A DNA stretch of 64,000 nt, from assembly GCF_001613005.1 (NCBI RefSeq), contig NZ_BDBN01000029.1, forward strand, positions 1 to 64,000. The letters run 5' to 3'. This DNA comes from Nocardia nova NBRC 15556. GTDB lineage: Bacteria; Actinomycetota; Actinomycetes; Mycobacteriales; Mycobacteriaceae. Shown here piece by piece: positions 1 through 10,511 of this stretch. The notes under the pieces were generated by a model, which did no database searches, was not told where the DNA came from, and worked only from the letters and a program-made list of their open reading frames with translations. A program made the translations under genes and the position numbers. Within the stretch, counting starts at the first letter, position 1; the number at the start of each line of letters is the position of its first letter.

Positions 1-348
1 CAGCAGCACATCACCGTCGGTGAGGCCCTCGGACCGCGCGAGCGCGTCCTGGCCCACCACATCACCGGCGAGCTGTACGTTGCGGCCCAGCTCCTCGCTC
101 AGCTTCGCGGCGACGGGCGCCAGCGACAGCTTCGGATCGGGTTCGCCCTTGGGGCGGCCCAGGTGGGCGGTGACGACGACCTTGGCACCGGCCTCGGCCA
201 GCGTCTTGATCGTGGGCACCGAGGCGATGATCCGGCCCGGATCGGTGATCACGCCGTTGTCGAGGGGAACGTTCAGGTCGGAGCGCACGAGTACGCCCCG
301 CCCCTCCACGCCCTCGGCAAGGAGATCCTGAAGGGTCTTGACTGCCAT
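1..348 (-). CDS. pgk: Phosphoglycerate kinase, N-terminal part (runs off the window)
   Basis: Translating the minus strand from the ATG at 346-348 gives [10 protein letters not shown] followed by the PGK hallmarks [10 protein letters not shown] and TAHLGRPKG, the N-terminal substrate-binding segments. The enzyme interconverts 1,3-bisphosphoglycerate and ADP with 3-phosphoglycerate and ATP in glycolysis. Only the first 116 codons are inside the window; the ATP-binding C-terminal domain lies to the left of position 1. It starts 4 nt after the gap stop codon, so the two are almost certainly one transcript, matching the usual actinobacterial gap-pgk(-tpi) order. Confidence 0.96.
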   Translation of the reverse strand, partial: MAVKTLQDLLAEGVEGRGVLVRSDLNVPLDNGVITDPGRIIASVPTIKTLAEAGAKVVVTAHLGRPKGEPDPKLSLAPVAAKLSEELGRNVQLAGDVVGQDALARSEGLTDGDVLL

Positions 349-352
349 GGGT

Positions 353-1799
<1,447 letters not shown>

Positions 1800-1832
1800 C
1801 GGTCCCGGGCCGATGCCGATCACCCGGGACCG
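1800..1832 (-). terminator. Rho-independent-like hairpin after whiA
   Basis: A perfect 10-bp stem, CGGTCCCGGG paired with CCCGGGACCG, has a 13-nt loop and lies 7 nt beyond the whiA stop codon. There is no T-tract, as is common for GC-rich actinobacterial terminators. Position and stem strength suggest it ends the uvrC-rapZ-yvcK-whiA transcript. Confidence 0.6.
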
Positions 1833-1839
1833 GTCCCGC

Positions 1840-2823
1840 TCACGCGTCTTCGAGCAGTTCGGCGGTGACGGCCGATTCGGTATCGGGAATGCCCAATTCC
1901 TTGGCGCGGCGATCGGCCATGGACAACAGGCGGCGAATACGCCCGGCGACGGCGTCCTTGGTCATGGGCGGGTCGGCCAGCTGCCCGAGTTCTTCCAGCG
2001 AGGCCTGGCGGTGCTGCACGCGCAACCGTCCCGCGGCGGCCAGATGATCGGGCACGTCCTCGCCGAGGATCTCGAGGGCGCGTTCCACGCGGGCCGCGGC
2101 GGCGACGGCGGCCCGGGCCGAGCGGCGCAGATTGGCGTCGTCGAAGTTGGCGAGACGGTTCGCGGTCGCGCGGACCTCCCGCCGCATCCGGCGTTCCTCC
2201 CAGGTCAGCCGCGTGTCCTGGGCGCCCATCCGGGTCAGTAGGGCACCGATGGCCTCCCCGTCACGGACCACGACGCGATCGGTGCCACGCACCTCGCGGG
2301 CCTTGGCCGAGATGCCCATCCGGCGGGCCGCGCCGACCAGGGCCAGTGCCGCCTCGGGGCCGGGGCAGCTCACCTCGAGCGCCGAAGAACGCCCGGGTTC
2401 GGTGAGCGAACCGTGGGCCAGGAAGGCCCCGCGCCAGGCCGCTTCCGAATCGCCGATGCTGCCGCCGACGACCTGCGCGGGCAGTCCGCGCACCGGGCGG
2501 CCGCGCACATCGAGCAATCCGGTCTGGCGGGCCAGCGCCTCGCCCTCCTTGGACACGCGCACGACATATCGGGAGGTCTTGCGCAAACCACCCGCGCCCA
2601 GCACGTGCACATCCGATCCGTAGCCGTAGAGCTCGAAGATCTCGCGCCGTAGTCGCCGCGCGATCGAGCCCATATCGACCTCGGCCTCGACGATCACCCG
2701 ACCGCCGACGATGTGCAGGCCACCGGCGAACCGGAGTAGGGCCGACAGTTCCGCCTTGCGTGCACTCACCTGCGAGACGGACAGACGGCTCAACTCGTCT
2801 TTCACCTCGGCTGTCATCGCCAC
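1840..2823 (-). CDS. whiA: Sporulation/cell-division regulator WhiA
   Basis: This 327-residue protein matches WhiA: an N-terminal LAGLIDADG-homing-endonuclease-like fold ([18 protein letters not shown]) and a C-terminal helix-turn-helix around [24 protein letters not shown]. In Streptomyces, WhiA with WhiB switches on division genes such as ftsZ; in non-sporulating relatives it is tied to cell division. The GTG start is preceded by AAAGGAGC about 8 nt upstream, and an in-frame ATG two codons later is the alternative. The gene overlaps the end of yvcK by 10 nt and closes the conserved uvrC-rapZ-yvcK-whiA run. Confidence 0.96.
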   Translation of the reverse strand: MAMTAEVKDELSRLSVSQVSARKAELSALLRFAGGLHIVGGRVIVEAEVDMGSIARRLRREIFELYGYGSDVHVLGAGGLRKTSRYVVRVSKEGEALARQTGLLDVRGRPVRGLPAQVVGGSIGDSEAAWRGAFLAHGSLTEPGRSSALEVSCPGPEAALALVGAARRMGISAKAREVRGTDRVVVRDGEAIGALLTRMGAQDTRLTWEERRMRREVRATANRLANFDDANLRRSARAAVAAAARVERALEILGEDVPDHLAAAGRLRVQHRQASLEELGQLADPPMTKDAVAGRIRRLLSMADRRAKELGIPDTESAVTAELLEDA

Positions 2824-3902
2824 GAGACCCGCTCCTTTCCACCCAACACGGACCGCACCTGCTGGACCGGATGCCGTCCTTCGACTCGAAGCCCTGCCAA
2901 TTCCGGCCGAGGTTGGCGGATCACCTGATCCAGTGCGGCGGCTAGCTTTCCAGGGTGGTGCCGGTCCGTCCCCGCCTCGGCGACATCAGCGAAGGTTACT
3001 CGTGCACGCAGCTGTTCGGCAGCTCTTGCCACATGTTCGCGCTCCCTACCCTCGGGTACGGAGCCGGAGTCCACCAGCACATGGTCGACAGCGAAATCCG
3101 GTGCGTGCTGGGACAATACATGCAGGTGCCGTTCGGCGGAGAATCCCGTGGTCTCTCCGGGCTCCGCCGCCAGGTTCAGGACCAGCACTTTCACCGCGTG
3201 CGTATCCATCAGCGCCTCCCGCAGATCCGGCACGAGCATGTGCGGAATGACGCTGGTGAACCACGATCCGGGGCCCAGCACCACCACGTCGGCGTGCTCG
3301 ATCGCCGAGGTGGCCTCGGGGCTGGCCGGCGGGTCGGACGGGATCAGCCGGACCCGGCGCACCTTGCCCGGCGTGGTGGCCACCGCGACCTGGCCACGGA
3401 TACACCGGCTGACCCGCGGGTCGGCCTCGAGGCCGGAGACGTCGGCCTCGATGGTCAGCGCGGTCGGCGACATCGGCAGCACCCGGCCGACGCAGCGCAG
3501 GATCGCGGCCATCTCGTCGAGCGCCGCGACCGGATCGCCGAGCACCTCGGCCAGCCCGGCCAGCACGAGGTTGCCGACCGAATGCCCGGCCAGCGCTCCG
3601 GTGCCGCCGAAGCGGTGCTGCGCGGTGCGCGCCCAGACCCCGTCGGGATCCTCGGCCAAGGCCGCCAGAGCCATGCGCAGATCACCCGGCGGCAGCATGC
3701 CCAGTTCGGCACGCAGCCGCCCGGACGATCCCCCGTCGTCGGCGACGGTCACGACCGCGGTGATGCGCTCGGTGAGCCGGCGGGCGGCGGTCAGGGTGGC
3801 GTAGAGACCGTGGCCGCCGCCCAGGGCCACCAGAGTGGGCTCTTCCGAATCGCCGGATTTTCCCGACGCGGAGGTGTCGTCGCTATGGTCCGCGTCGTTC
3901 AT
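2814..3902 (-). CDS. yvcK: YvcK/CofD-like protein (gluconeogenesis and cell-envelope factor)
   Basis: This 362-residue protein carries the YvcK signature [18 protein letters not shown] near residue 25 and [22 protein letters not shown], the region binding UDP-sugars in this family. YvcK proteins (CuvA in mycobacteria) are needed for cell shape and growth on gluconeogenic carbon; they resemble the CofD 2-phospho-L-lactate transferase, but no enzymatic activity is established. The start overlaps the rapZ stop by 4 nt (ATGA) and its 3' end overlaps whiA by 10 nt, so all three are translationally coupled. Confidence 0.95.
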   Translation of the reverse strand: MNDADHSDDTSASGKSGDSEEPTLVALGGGHGLYATLTAARRLTERITAVVTVADDGGSSGRLRAELGMLPPGDLRMALAALAEDPDGVWARTAQHRFGGTGALAGHSVGNLVLAGLAEVLGDPVAALDEMAAILRCVGRVLPMSPTALTIEADVSGLEADPRVSRCIRGQVAVATTPGKVRRVRLIPSDPPASPEATSAIEHADVVVLGPGSWFTSVIPHMLVPDLREALMDTHAVKVLVLNLAAEPGETTGFSAERHLHVLSQHAPDFAVDHVLVDSGSVPEGREREHVARAAEQLRARVTFADVAEAGTDRHHPGKLAAALDQVIRQPRPELAGLRVEGRHPVQQVRSVLGGKERVSWR

Positions 3903-4840
3903 TCGCGCCCCAGATCCCGGTGGACCACGCGGACGACGTCGGTCGAGGCACTGTCGGGCCGGCCCAGCAGTTCACCCAGCTCTTCGGCGATCGCCACGCT
4001 GCGGTGCTTACCACCGGTACACCCCACTGCCACGGTCATATATCGCTTACCCTCCTGGCGGTAGCCGCTGGTGGTCAGGTCGACCAGATGGCGGCACGTA
4101 TTCACATAGTCGTCGGCGCCGGGCCGTGACAATACGTACTCGCTGACCACGGCGTCCTGCCCGGTATGTTCCCGCAATTCCGGGATCCAATGCGGGTTCG
4201 GCAGAAATCGGACGTCGAAAACCATGTCCGCGTCCAGCGGAACACCGTATTTGAATCCGAACGATTGGATCGTCACCTGCAGGGCCGCGGGTGCGCCGCC
4301 GCCGTAGGCCTCCTCCAACTTGCGGTGCAACTGATGCACCGACAGCGCGGTCGTGTCGATCACCAGATCGGCGGCGGTCTTGACCTTCGACAGGGCCCGG
4401 CGTTCCGCGGCGATCCCGGCCGAGAGGGTGCCGTCGGCGCTCTCGCTCTGCAACGGGTGGCGGCGGCGGGCGAAGCCGAAGCGCCGGATCAGCACATCGT
4501 CGGAGGCCTCGAGGAACAACAGGCGGGTGCCGACCCCGTTGGCCCGCAGCTGATCGGTGACCCCGGACAGGTCGCCGGTGAAGAAGCGGCTGCGCACGTC
4601 CATGACCAGCGCGAGTTTGGTGATCGGCGGATCGGCGGCGGCACCGAGCTCGATCAGCCGGCCGATCAGTTCCGGCGGCAGATTGTCCGCGACATACCAG
4701 CCGAGGTCTTCGAGGACTCGGGCGGCGGTGCCGCGCCCGGCACCGGACAGGCCGGTGACGATGACGACCTCGACCGGATGCGCATCGGGCTGCGGCCGGA
4801 TGCCGGTACTCGCGTTGGGGTTCGATTCGACGCTCGTCAT
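3899..4840 (-). CDS. rapZ: RNase adapter RapZ / P-loop nucleotide-binding protein
   Basis: This 313-residue protein has the family P-loop in the form GLSGAGRGTA (about residue 31) and a C-terminal domain with FLPNPHW, VAVGCTGGKHRSVAIAEEL and related motifs. In E. coli RapZ guides RNase E to the small RNA GlmZ and so controls glucosamine-6-phosphate supply. The actinobacterial role is less clear, but the gene always travels with yvcK and whiA, pointing to envelope or division physiology. The P-loop has arginine where many relatives have lysine (GAGRGT), typical of the actinobacterial branch. Confidence 0.94.
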   Translation of the reverse strand: MTSVESNPNASTGIRPQPDAHPVEVVIVTGLSGAGRGTAARVLEDLGWYVADNLPPELIGRLIELGAAADPPITKLALVMDVRSRFFTGDLSGVTDQLRANGVGTRLLFLEASDDVLIRRFGFARRRHPLQSESADGTLSAGIAAERRALSKVKTAADLVIDTTALSVHQLHRKLEEAYGGGAPAALQVTIQSFGFKYGVPLDADMVFDVRFLPNPHWIPELREHTGQDAVVSEYVLSRPGADDYVNTCRHLVDLTTSGYRQEGKRYMTVAVGCTGGKHRSVAIAEELGELLGRPDSASTDVVRVVHRDLGRE

Positions 4841-4944
4841 GTCCTATCGGGTTCCGTCCGTGGCTGCCATTCGATCATCCTGCCCGCCCCGACCGGCCCC
4901 GGCGGAGCGCGCACCGCCGGCGAAACCGAGCCGTGACCGAGACG

Positions 4945-7065
4945 TCATTCGGAGTTGAGGGCCGCGAGCACGGCCTTGGCCGTCGCCACCCCGATACCGG
5001 GCACCTCCGTGATTTCCTCCACCGTAGCCTGCTTGAGTTTGGCCACCGATCCGAAGTGGGTCACCAGTGCGGTGCGGCGGGCTTCCCCCAGCCCCCGCAC
5101 CGAATCCAGGGCCGACGCGGTCATCCGGCGCGAGCGTTTACTGCGATGGAAGGTGATGGCGAATCGGTGCGCCTCGTCACGCACGCGCTGCAGCAGGAAC
5201 AGCGATTCGCTGGTGCGCGGCATGATCACCGGGTCGGACTCGCCCGGCACCCACACCTCCTCCAGGCGTTTGGCCAGCCCGATCACCGCGACGTCGGTGA
5301 TGCCGAGTTCGTCGAGCACCTCCGCCGCGGCCGCCACCTGCGGGGCGCCGCCGTCGACGACGTACAGATTCGGCGGATAGGAGAATTTGCGCGGCCGCCC
5401 CGTGGCCGGATCGATGCCGGGCGGTAGATCCGCGGGTTCGGCCTCGGCGGTGGCGATCGCCGCGGCGCCGGCCTGCGGATGTGGAGCACCGGTTCCGCCC
5501 GCGTGCTCGGCCGCATCGGCCTCCGCCGTCGCCGCCGCACTGATTTCGTCGAGTTCCTTGCGCAGCCGATAGAACCGGCGCCGCGTGACCTCGGCGATGC
5601 TGGCCACGTCGTCGGAGCGGCCCTCACCCGCGGCCTCCTTGATCGTGTAGTGCCGATATTCCGATTTGCGCGGCAACCCGTCCTCGAACACCACCAGCGA
5701 GGCCACGACATCGGTGCCCTGCACGTGGCTGATGTCGACACATTCGATGCGCAGTGGTGCGCTGTCGAGGTCGAGGGCGTCCTGAATACCTTGCAGCGCG
5801 GCCGATCTCGCGGTCAGATCGCCGGCGCGCTTGAGTTTGTGCTGGGCCAGCGCCTCCTGCGCATTGCGTTGCACGGTCTCCATCAGCGCCTTCTTGTCGC
5901 CGCGCTGCGGCACCCGCAGCGCCACGGCCGAGCCGCGCAGCCCCGACAGCCAGCCCTGCACCTGCTCCGGATCGCCGGGCAGCTCCGGAACCAGGACCTC
6001 GCGCGGAACCGCGGTGGCGGGAGTCTCCGTATCGGTGTGCTCGGCGAAGGCGGCCTGTTCGCCGTAGAACTGGGTGACGAACTGTTCCACCAGCGCGGCC
6101 AGCTCACTCGGCCCCCGGGCACCCTGGTCGATCGGCGCGGCGCCCGCGGCGTCTTCGGTACCGGCCCAGTTCAGGTCGACGGCGTCGCCGGATTTGTCGA
6201 CCACCCAGCCGCGCTGGCCACGCACCCGCCCGTCGCGCACGTGGAAGATCTGCACCGCGACCTCGAGTTCGTCGGAGGCGAAGGCGATCACGTCCGCGTC
6301 GGTGCCGGTGCCCAGCACGACCGCCTGCTTCTCCAGTGCGCGTTTGAGCGCGGCCACATCGTCGCGCAGGCGTGCGGCGGTCTCGAAGTCCAGATCCGCT
6401 GCGGCGGACTGCATTCGGCGTTCCAGCTCCCGCACCATGCGATCGGTGCGGCCGGACAGAAAGTCGCAGAAATCCTCGGCGATGCGGCGGTGCTCGTCGG
6501 CGTCGACCCGGCCGATACAGGGCGCCGAACATTTGTCGATGTAGCCGAGCAGGCACGGACGCCCGATCTGCCTGTGGCGCTTGAACACTCCGGCCGAACA
6601 CGTCCGCACGGGGAACACCCGCAACAGCAGATCCACCGTCTCGCGGATGGCCCAGGCGTGGGCGTACGGCCCGAAATACCGCACGCCCTTCTTGCGAGCG
6701 CCCCGATAGACGAACACCCGCGGATATTCCTCGTTCATACTCACCGCGAGCATGGGGTAGGTCTTGTCGTCGCGGTAGCGCACGTTGAAGCGCGGATCGA
6801 ATTCCTTGATCCAGTTGTACTCCAGCTGCAACGCCTCCACCTCGGTGGATACCACCGTCCACTCGACGCTCGCGGCGGTGGTCACCATCTGCCGGGTGCG
6901 CGGATGCAGCGAGGACACATCGGCAAAGTAGGAATTCAGGCGGCTGCGCAGACTCTTGGCCTTGCCGACATAGATCACCTGCCCGTAGGAATCCCGGAAT
7001 TTGTAGACGCCGGGTTCGACGGGAATGGTGCCCGGTGCGGGCCGATAGGTCGCGGGATCTGCCAC
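4945..7065 (-). CDS. uvrC: Excinuclease ABC subunit C
   Basis: UvrC makes both incisions around a lesion in nucleotide excision repair. The 706 residues show the full domain order: GIY-YIG nuclease (PGVYKFRD...[16 protein letters not shown]) from about residue 17, a cysteine-containing linker near residues 155-185, the UVR UvrB-binding motif ([17 protein letters not shown]) near residue 225, the RNase H-like endonuclease ([19 protein letters not shown]), and C-terminal tandem helix-hairpin-helix ([26 protein letters not shown]). A charged, alanine-rich insert near residues 515-560 is likely disordered. It heads the whiA cluster, 104 nt before rapZ. Confidence 0.97.
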   Translation of the reverse strand: MADPATYRPAPGTIPVEPGVYKFRDSYGQVIYVGKAKSLRSRLNSYFADVSSLHPRTRQMVTTAASVEWTVVSTEVEALQLEYNWIKEFDPRFNVRYRDDKTYPMLAVSMNEEYPRVFVYRGARKKGVRYFGPYAHAWAIRETVDLLLRVFPVRTCSAGVFKRHRQIGRPCLLGYIDKCSAPCIGRVDADEHRRIAEDFCDFLSGRTDRMVRELERRMQSAAADLDFETAARLRDDVAALKRALEKQAVVLGTGTDADVIAFASDELEVAVQIFHVRDGRVRGQRGWVVDKSGDAVDLNWAGTEDAAGAAPIDQGARGPSELAALVEQFVTQFYGEQAAFAEHTDTETPATAVPREVLVPELPGDPEQVQGWLSGLRGSAVALRVPQRGDKKALMETVQRNAQEALAQHKLKRAGDLTARSAALQGIQDALDLDSAPLRIECVDISHVQGTDVVASLVVFEDGLPRKSEYRHYTIKEAAGEGRSDDVASIAEVTRRRFYRLRKELDEISAAATAEADAAEHAGGTGAPHPQAGAAAIATAEAEPADLPPGIDPATGRPRKFSYPPNLYVVDGGAPQVAAAAEVLDELGITDVAVIGLAKRLEEVWVPGESDPVIMPRTSESLFLLQRVRDEAHRFAITFHRSKRSRRMTASALDSVRGLGEARRTALVTHFGSVAKLKQATVEEITEVPGIGVATAKAVLAALNSE

Positions 7066-7151
7066 GGAACCAGGTTAACGACCGGCACCGACAGCGGATA
7101 CGCGCCGTGACCGTGAACGGTGTGCGGCCGGTGACAGGCGCCGCGCGGTGG

Positions 7152-8006
7152 TCATCGGTGCATGCGGTGGGCGCCGGCGATGATCGCGTCGCAGAGCGCC
7201 TGTTCGGGTTCGGAGAGCCGGCTGTGCCGGCGCAGCAGCACGAACTCCAGCTCGCCCAGTTCCGGCAGCTTCTCGTCGTCGATCGCGAAAAGTCCTGGGG
7301 GAAGAAGGGTTTCGGCGTGCGCCACGACCCCCAGTCCGGCCAGCACCGCGGCCCGCAGGCCCAGCTGGCTGTCGCTGACGCAGGCGATCCGCCAGGTCCG
7401 TCCTTCCCGCTCGAGTGCGCGCAGTGCCACGTGGCGGGTCAGGCTCGGCGGCGGATAGGTCACCACGGGGACCGGGTCGACGATGTCGCCGACACCCGAA
7501 CGCCCGGCCCACACCAGCCGGTCGCGCCACAGCAGTTCTCCGTGCCGCTCGCCCGGCAGCCGCTTGGCCACCATCAGATCCAGTTCGCCCGCCGCCATCC
7601 TCGTTTTGAGGTTCTCGCTGAGCCCGACGATCAGTTCCAGATCCACCCCCGGATGCGACCGCTGGAATTCCAGCAGGACGTCGGGCAGTTCGCGCGCGAC
7701 CAGATCGTCGGAGGCGCCCAGCCGGATCAATCCGGTGAGCCGGGAATCGGAGAAGTAGCGGTCGGCCTCGGCCTGTGCGTCGAGGATGTTGCGCGCGAAA
7801 CCGACCATCGCGGCACCATCGGCGGTCAGCGCCAGATTGCGGGTGTCGCGGCGGATCAGTTCGCGGCCGGCGGCCTGCTCGAGCCGGGCGATATGCCCGC
7901 TGACCGTGGACTGGCGCAGGCCCAGGATGCGGCCCGCCGCGGTGAACCCGCCGGCGCGTTCGACCGCCAGGAAGGTGCGCAGTAATTCCGGATCGAACAC
8001 ATTCAT
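7152..8006 (-). CDS. LysR-family transcriptional regulator
   Basis: This is a 284-residue protein with an N-terminal winged helix-turn-helix (LLRTFLAVERAGGFTAAGRILGLRQSTVSGHIARLEQ) and the usual LysR effector-binding domain. It is divergently placed 71 nt from the bile-acid-type transporter gene at 8078, the standard arrangement for a LysR regulator and its target. The ATG at 8006 is chosen; a GTG one codon earlier is equally possible and neither has a good Shine-Dalgarno. The effector is unknown; the adjacent transporter suggests an organic anion. Confidence 0.88.
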   Translation of the reverse strand: MNVFDPELLRTFLAVERAGGFTAAGRILGLRQSTVSGHIARLEQAAGRELIRRDTRNLALTADGAAMVGFARNILDAQAEADRYFSDSRLTGLIRLGASDDLVARELPDVLLEFQRSHPGVDLELIVGLSENLKTRMAAGELDLMVAKRLPGERHGELLWRDRLVWAGRSGVGDIVDPVPVVTYPPPSLTRHVALRALEREGRTWRIACVSDSQLGLRAAVLAGLGVVAHAETLLPPGLFAIDDEKLPELGELEFVLLRRHSRLSEPEQALCDAIIAGAHRMHR

Positions 8007-8077
8007 CACGTTACTCGTTCATAGATATCGCTTCCATCGACTTTGGCGATCAGTAATCGACGTCGTACCGTGGCGAG

Positions 8078-9118
8078 GTGACGTTGCTGGCCAAACTCCG
8101 TATCGACGGGTTCCTGCTGGGCTTGTTCGCGGCGATGGCGATCGGCCTGATCCTGCCCGCTCGCGGCGGCGCGGCCGACGTACTGGAGTGGGGCACCAAG
8201 GTAGCGATCGCGGTGTTGTTCCTGCTGTACGGCGCCCGGCTCGAACCGCGTGAGGCGCTCGCGGGCCTGCGGCACTGGCGGTTGCACACGACGGTGCTCG
8301 CCGCGACCTACATCCTGTTCCCGCTGCTCGGCCTGGCGATGCGACTGCTGGTCCCCTCTGTGCTCAGCGACGAGCTCTACACGGGAATGCTCTACCTGTG
8401 CCTGCTGCCCTCGACGGTGCAGTCCTCGATCGCGTTCACCGCCATCGCGCGCGGCAATGTCGCGGCCGCGGTGGTCAGCGCATCGGTGTCGAACCTGTTG
8501 GGCGTGTTCCTGACACCGCTGCTGGTGATGCTGCTGATGCAGACCACCGGCGACGCCACCGTCTCGCCGATGTCGATCGTGCAGATCGTGGTGCAACTGC
8601 TGCTGCCGTTCATCGCCGGTCAGCTGCTCCGGCCGAAGCTGCATCGCGTACTGGCGCACACCACCCTCACCAAGATCGTCGACCGCGGTTCGGTGTATCT
8701 GGTGGTCTACGCGGCGTTCAGCGCGGGCATGGTCGAACACGTCTGGCAGGGGCTGGCCGTGGGTCGTCTGCTGGCGGTCGTGGGTGTGGCGATCGTCCTG
8801 CTGGCGGTGGTGCTGGGCGTGACGGCGGGGGTGGCGCGGCTGTTCGGATTCGACCGGGCCGATCGCATCGTGGTGATCTTCTGCGGGTCCAAGAAGAGTC
8901 TGGCCACCGGCCTGCCGATGGCGACGGTCCTGTTCGCCGGACATCCGGTGGGCCTGATCGTGTTGCCGCTCATGATCTTCCACCAGATTCAGCTGATCAC
9001 CTGCGCCGCGCTGGCCGGGCGGTGGGGGCGCGCGGCGGACGAGGCCGCGGCGGCCCGGACCGCGACCATCTCCCCCGATGCGGCGGTCCCCGGGATCACC
9101 CGGGCTCCGCGAACCTGA
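8078..9118 (+). CDS. Bile acid:sodium symporter-like (SBF/BASS) transporter
   Basis: This 346-residue, very hydrophobic protein has about ten predicted membrane spans. Characteristic SBF-like motifs are LFLLYGARLEPREALAGLRHWRLH near residue 50 and FCGSKKSLATGLPMA near residue 265, the latter matching the conserved crossover region of the YfeH/SBF-like family. These are sodium-coupled or proton-coupled carriers of organic anions, and the actual substrate cannot be told from sequence. The start is GTG with a weak GCGAG upstream. Expression is probably governed by the divergent LysR gene. The 3' end overlaps the opposing ycaQ-like gene by 23 nt. Confidence 0.85.
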   Translation: MTLLAKLRIDGFLLGLFAAMAIGLILPARGGAADVLEWGTKVAIAVLFLLYGARLEPREALAGLRHWRLHTTVLAATYILFPLLGLAMRLLVPSVLSDELYTGMLYLCLLPSTVQSSIAFTAIARGNVAAAVVSASVSNLLGVFLTPLLVMLLMQTTGDATVSPMSIVQIVVQLLLPFIAGQLLRPKLHRVLAHTTLTKIVDRGSVYLVVYAAFSAGMVEHVWQGLAVGRLLAVVGVAIVLLAVVLGVTAGVARLFGFDRADRIVVIFCGSKKSLATGLPMATVLFAGHPVGLIVLPLMIFHQIQLITCAALAGRWGRAADEAAAARTATISPDAAVPGITRAPRT

Positions 9119-10385
9119 CCCCGGCCGGCACCGAAACCCGTTCGCGGGCAGCCACCTCGACGGCCAGCGCCGCGGCCAGATCGCCGCGCTCGCCGACCAC
9201 CACGGTCTCGAGCGCGAGCCACCCGGCCATCGCCTCCAGCTGCCGGGCCAGCTCGTGGGCGATGCGCGCGTGCGGCCGACCGGGTTCGGCGAAGGCGCCG
9301 AGCACGTGCAGCCGGCCGGTCGCACGGTCCGCGCGCAGATCCACCCGGGCCACCAGCTCGCCGTCGAGCAGGAACGGGAACACGTAATAGCCGTGCACCC
9401 GTTTGTGTTCCGGGGTGTAGATCTCGATCCGGTAGTGGAAATCGAACAGCCGCTCGGTGCGCGGCCGGAAGAAGATCAGCGGGTCGAACGGGCACAGCAG
9501 TGCGGCGCCCTCGACCCGCCGCGGGATCCGCGTCCCGGTACGCAGATAAGCCGGCTTGTCCCAGCCGTCCACCCGCACCGGCTCGAGCTCTCCCGCGTCG
9601 ACCAGCTCGGCCAGCGCGGGTTCACATTGCCGCCGATGCAGCCGGTAGTAGTCGCGCAGATCGGTCTCGGTGGCCACACCCAAGGCCTCGGCGGCCCGGA
9701 GGACCAGTTCGCGCACCGCATCCGGTTCGTCGATGCGGCGGGCGACGACCTCGGGCGGCAGCACCCGCTCGGTGAGGTCGTAATGCCGCTGAAAACCCAC
9801 GCGCTTGTCCACCGAGAGCTCCCCGGTGGCGAACAACATCTCGCACACCACCTTGGTGTCGCTGTGGTTCCAGCCCCAATGATCCTTGCGCCGAGGGCGA
9901 TTCAACTCGAGCCGGCGTTCCACCTCCGCCGCGCTGCACGCGCCGACCTGGTCGATCACGCTCAGCACCCGCCCGGGCAGGTCGGGATGCTCGTCGAGCA
10001 CCCGGCGCGCCCCACCCCAGCGGCCGTGGGCGTACCCGGCCATCCGCCATCGCAGCAGCGGCCAATCCTCCACCGGAATCAGCGCCGCCTCGTGTGCCCA
10101 GTACTCCACGAGCCGCCGCGGCCGCCGCGCGCTGTGATCCCATATCGCCTCGTCGAGCAGCGAACGATCGTATGCGCCGATCCGGGCGAACACCGGCGCG
10201 TAATGCGCGCGGACCACTGCGGCGACCGAATCCAATTGCAGCAGTTTGGTATTGCGGACGACTCCGAGCACCGCGCGGCGCGTCGACGGACCTCCCGCGC
10301 CGTCCGTCCGGTCGCGGTCGGTGGTGGCGAATCCCTGGGCGGCGAGTGCGGCCCGGCGGGCCGCGGCGGAGGTGATGGTGCGCAC
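9096..10385 (-). CDS. YcaQ/AlkZ-family DNA glycosylase-like winged-helix protein (HTH_42)
   Basis: This 429-residue protein belongs to the HTH_42 family (AlkZ of Streptomyces, YcaQ/AlkX of E. coli), glycosylases that unhook DNA interstrand crosslinks. The catalytic Gln-x-Asp motif that marks the YcaQ branch is visible as LLQLDSV (Gln50, Asp52), followed by YWAHEA and the winged-helix tandem. The GTG at 10385 is preferred because the frame upstream of it looks non-coding. A substrate among alkylating crosslinkers is inference. It is divergent from the FAD dehydrogenase gene, with a palindrome between them. Confidence 0.82.
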   Translation of the reverse strand: MRTITSAAARRAALAAQGFATTDRDRTDGAGGPSTRRAVLGVVRNTKLLQLDSVAAVVRAHYAPVFARIGAYDRSLLDEAIWDHSARRPRRLVEYWAHEAALIPVEDWPLLRWRMAGYAHGRWGGARRVLDEHPDLPGRVLSVIDQVGACSAAEVERRLELNRPRRKDHWGWNHSDTKVVCEMLFATGELSVDKRVGFQRHYDLTERVLPPEVVARRIDEPDAVRELVLRAAEALGVATETDLRDYYRLHRRQCEPALAELVDAGELEPVRVDGWDKPAYLRTGTRIPRRVEGAALLCPFDPLIFFRPRTERLFDFHYRIEIYTPEHKRVHGYYVFPFLLDGELVARVDLRADRATGRLHVLGAFAEPGRPHARIAHELARQLEAMAGWLALETVVVGERGDLAAALAVEVAARERVSVPAGVRFAEPG

Positions 10386-10467
10386 GCACCGAATCTGCCA
10401 TGGGCCACCGACAGATATGGCGGAGCCGGGCTCGCGACGGCTCGAATCTGCTACCTTGAACACGTTC

Positions 10468-10483
10468 GATACACGAATGTATC
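10468..10483. promoter_or_regulatory. Inverted repeat (putative operator) between ycaQ-like and FAD-dehydrogenase genes
   Basis: GATACA, spacer CGAA, TGTATC: two perfect 6-bp arms in an AT-richer patch 29 nt before the GTG at 10512. A -35-like TTGAAC (10456-10461) stands 16 nt before TGTATC (10478-10483), so the right arm could itself be the -10 box. This looks like a repressor site, but no cognate regulator is encoded next to it. Confidence 0.45.
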
Positions 10484-10511
10484 CAAATCGCCCGAACGCG
10501 GAGGAGTACCT

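Noticed and set aside
10458..10467. GAACACGTTC as a second SOS box
   Set aside because: The arms are GAAC and GTTC but the spacing is 2 nt; LexA needs 4 nt between the half sites.
9078..10511. Long in-frame extension of the FAD dehydrogenase to 1034 codons
   Set aside because: It runs antisense through the ycaQ-like gene, has no family similarity, and a GTG with a good Shine-Dalgarno starts exactly at the Rossmann motif.
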